Notes under the pieces: generated by a model
Told to the model about the DNA's origin: nothing
Seen by the model: the letters and a program-made list of their open reading frames with translations, nothing else
Databases searched by the model: none
Origin: Desemzia sp045528445
GTDB lineage: Bacteria > Bacillota > Bacilli > Lactobacillales > Carnobacteriaceae
Assembly: GCF_045528445.1 (NCBI RefSeq)
Contig: NZ_JBGQQU010000039.1
Location: forward strand, 1 to 18,284
Direction of reading: 5' to 3'
Length of the DNA stretch: 18,284 nucleotides
Position numbers and translations under genes: made by a program
Shown: positions 16,251 to 18,284 of the stretch, piece after piece
Layout: each line of letters starts with the position of its first letter
How positions within the stretch are numbered: position 1 is the stretch's first letter

Positions 16251-18005
16251 ATGTCAAAAGTATTTGAAATAAAAGATGAATTTTATTTAGATGGAAAAGA
16301 AGTGAAAATAGTTTCAGGAGCGCTTCATTATTTTCGAGTTGTTCCAGAATACTGGGAAGATAGGTTGGAAAAGTTAAAAGCGATGGGCTGTAATACTGTG
16401 GAAACATACGTACCATGGAATCTACATGAACCTCACGAAGAAGCGTTCAAATTCGAAGGGTTGTTAAATATTAAACGCTTTATTGAAATTGCTCAAGAAG
16501 TAGGATTATGGGTAATTGTACGTCCTTCGCCATATATCTGTGCTGAGTGGGAATATGGCGGCTTACCAGGGTGGCTGTTGAAATATGACGATATGAAAAT
16601 TCGTTGTAATTATCAGCCTTTTTTAGACAAAGTAGATCGTTATTTCGATCGACTATTTAAAGAAATAATTCCGCTACAAATAAATGAAGGCGGACCAATT
16701 ATCATGATGCAAGTTGAAAATGAATATGGTGGATATGGTAACGATAAAGTCTATCTAGAAAAGCTGGCACATATGATGCGTAAACATGGAGCCACCGTTC
16801 CTTTTGTCACAAGCGATGGTCCATGGGGAGATATGTTAGAAAATGGTTCAATCCCAGAATATGCGCATCCAACTGTAAACTGCGGCTCAGATTTGAAAAA
16901 CCAATTGCAGACATTACAGAAATTTAATAAGAGAAAAGGCCCATTAATGGTGATGGAATATTGGATTGGATGGTTTGATGCATGGGGAGATCCAGAACAT
17001 CATACACGTGATACTCAAAGTGCTGCAAAAGAGTTAGATGATGCATTATCTATCGGTCATATTAATTTTTACATGTTTCATGGAGGAACAAATTTTGGCT
17101 TTACTAACGGTGCAAATTACTATGATCGTTTGACTCCTGATACCACTTCATATGATTATGATGCTCCATTGTCGGAGTGGGGAGATGTTACTGAAAAATA
17201 CAAAGCTTTTCAGGCCGTTATAAAAAAACATTTACCTGCAGCTGAGACATCCATACCTAAAAATGCTAAAAAGATACATTATGGAAAATTGACTGTTCAA
17301 CAAAAAACTTCTTTATTTAGTACATTGGAAAGCTTAGCTGAACCGGTAAGAACGGATTACACCATTCCTATGGAAAAATTAGATCAAAACTTCGGATATA
17401 TACTCTATCGAAGCAATATCGGGAAAAAGAGAAATATTGAAGACTTCCGATTAGTCGGCGCTAATGATCGCGCACAAGTTTATGTAAACCAGGAGCATTT
17501 ATTCACGCAATATGATTTAGAATTAGGGAATAAAGAATCTTTTGAATTGAATAATGATGAAAATACATTGGATATATTAGTAGAAAATCTAGGCCGTGTA
17601 AATTATTCTATAAAAATGGGCTATCAACAAAAAGGAATCAAAGATGGTGTCATTGTTAATGGTGCTTTTCAAAGTGTATGGGATGAATATACATTACCAT
17701 TGGATAATATTGATACTATCGATTTTGACACTCAGTACAAAGCAAATACCCCTAGCTTTTATCAATTTAAAGTTGAGGTAGCTGAAATGGGAGATACTTT
17801 TATTGATATGACTGGTTGGGGTAAGGGAGTAGTGTTTGTCAATGGGTTTAATTTAGGTCGGTTTTGGGAAATTGGTCCTCAAACTAAGTTGTATCTTCCT
17901 GCTCCTCTATTGAAAGCTGGATCAAATGAAATTATTGTTTTTGAAACAGAAGGTAAAGCGCAAGAACATATTGTCCTAACTAATGAACCGCCTTTTATAG
18001 CTTAG
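16251..18005 (+). CDS. bgaC: GH35 beta-galactosidase
   Basis: A 584-residue glycoside hydrolase of family 35 without a signal peptide, hence cytoplasmic. The N-terminal TIM barrel (about 1-320) opens with the family-typical SGALHYFRVVPEYWEDRL and holds the acid/base E158 in MMQVENEYGGYG and the nucleophile E236 in MVMEYWIGWFDAWG. C-terminal beta-sandwich domains (about 340-584) end with FVNGFNLGRFWEIGPQ, as in BgaC proteins. Family members often prefer beta-1,3-linked galactose (galacto- or lacto-N-biose), so it may complement the GH2 enzyme rather than duplicate it; the substrate here is inferred. The ATG has AGGAGTGGAG close upstream. By eye it is less AT-rich than lacZ. It appears to be transcribed alone, from the promoter at 16195-16223. 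A bgaC next to agaA is known to me from Carnobacterium. Confidence 0.95.
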   Translation: MSKVFEIKDEFYLDGKEVKIVSGALHYFRVVPEYWEDRLEKLKAMGCNTVETYVPWNLHEPHEEAFKFEGLLNIKRFIEIAQEVGLWVIVRPSPYICAEWEYGGLPGWLLKYDDMKIRCNYQPFLDKVDRYFDRLFKEIIPLQINEGGPIIMMQVENEYGGYGNDKVYLEKLAHMMRKHGATVPFVTSDGPWGDMLENGSIPEYAHPTVNCGSDLKNQLQTLQKFNKRKGPLMVMEYWIGWFDAWGDPEHHTRDTQSAAKELDDALSIGHINFYMFHGGTNFGFTNGANYYDRLTPDTTSYDYDAPLSEWGDVTEKYKAFQAVIKKHLPAAETSIPKNAKKIHYGKLTVQQKTSLFSTLESLAEPVRTDYTIPMEKLDQNFGYILYRSNIGKKRNIEDFRLVGANDRAQVYVNQEHLFTQYDLELGNKESFELNNDENTLDILVENLGRVNYSIKMGYQQKGIKDGVIVNGAFQSVWDEYTLPLDNIDTIDFDTQYKANTPSFYQFKVEVAEMGDTFIDMTGWGKGVVFVNGFNLGRFWEIGPQTKLYLPAPLLKAGSNEIIVFETEGKAQEHIVLTNEPPFIA

Positions 18006-18284
18006 AGGTTTAATTACAAACATTAAAAAGATACTAGATGTAAAGGGGGCATATTCCTATTTTAAAACTTGATTCTACGAGTGGAGATACTAACTTTAAC
18101 TTTGAGGAGTTACTACATTCCACACTATACATGATAGATGCAGGAGAATAGAAGAGGTGTCAAGCGAAAGTTAAAATGTCCTAAAACCAAGGCTCACATT
18201 AATGCAAGCTTTTACTTCGCAAAAGCTTGCATTAATGTGACCGAATTTGTTAAAATTAGTCTTAAGCTGTTTGTTCAGCTTCGT
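18006..18284. other. right-end stretch without an intact gene
   Basis: The 279 bases after bgaC contain one short open frame, 18044-18151 (35 codons, ending TLYMIDAGE and stop). It follows an AAAGGGGG run, but no ordinary start codon gives more than a tiny peptide, and I do not recognise it. It could be a gene remnant or chance. The rest is the palindrome at 18194-18240 and AT-rich sequence running off the window. Confidence 0.4.
18194..18240. repeat. perfect palindrome, 20-bp arms and 7-base loop
   Basis: TCACATTAATGCAAGCTTTT (18194-18213) and its exact reverse complement (18221-18240) flank ACTTCGC. Neither side has a clean T-tract. It is about 190 bases after bgaC and may terminate its transcript in either direction or be a dispersed repeat. 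Confidence 0.65.

Noticed and set aside
16183..16416. Minus-strand frame overlapping the start of bgaC
   Set aside because: It runs through the bgaC regulatory region and N-terminus, has no ribosome binding site, and has low-complexity content.
15297..18240. Composite insertion sequence bounded by the two palindromes
   Set aside because: The two palindromes share no sequence, and no transposase gene lies between them.

Overview
The window is low-GC Firmicute DNA. It is AT-rich, has strong AGGAGG-type ribosome binding sites, and carries a long Firmicute-type GalT and catabolite-responsive elements. The gene content and order fit a lactic acid bacterium of the Carnobacterium type. The agaA...bgaC pairing resembles what I recall of Carnobacterium piscicola/maltaromaticum, but no species marker is present, so this is an inference.

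Layout. Positions 1-574 hold no convincing gene: a forward terminator (140-191) for a gene outside the window, then about 300 bases that look non-coding and possibly structured. Positions 575-6345, minus strand, are a complete Leloir galactose operon, galK-galE-galT-galM-galR, with overlapping or nearly touching genes. Positions 6346-6673 are a divergent control region with a promoter on each strand, a cre-like site, and repeated TTTTACTAAA words that look like operators. Positions 6674-15277, plus strand, are a probable operon: GH2 beta-galactosidase, lipoprotein sugar-binding protein, two ABC permeases, GH36 alpha-galactosidase. A terminator-like hairpin sits between binding protein and permeases. 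Positions 15278-16250 are a scar: an orphan ribosome binding site, a long perfect palindrome, a twice-frameshifted gene for a protein with ribbon-helix-helix-like modules, a terminator, then operator-, promoter- and cre-like elements. Positions 16251-18005 are a GH35 beta-galactosidase (bgaC). The last 280 bases hold only a short open frame and a second long palindrome.

How it works together. The importer probably takes up galactosides. No ATPase is encoded here, so it must borrow one from elsewhere (MsmK-like). Three cytoplasmic galactosidases from different families (GH2, GH35, GH36) cut beta- and alpha-linked galactose. GalM converts beta- to alpha-galactose, and GalK, GalT and GalE feed it to glucose-1-phosphate. 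GalR, and CcpA acting at cre sites, are the likely regulators. Most genes are ordinary. The parts deserving a second look are the agaA-bgaC scar, the shared operator words that may place bgaC in the GalR regulon, and the unassigned structured stretch near the left end.
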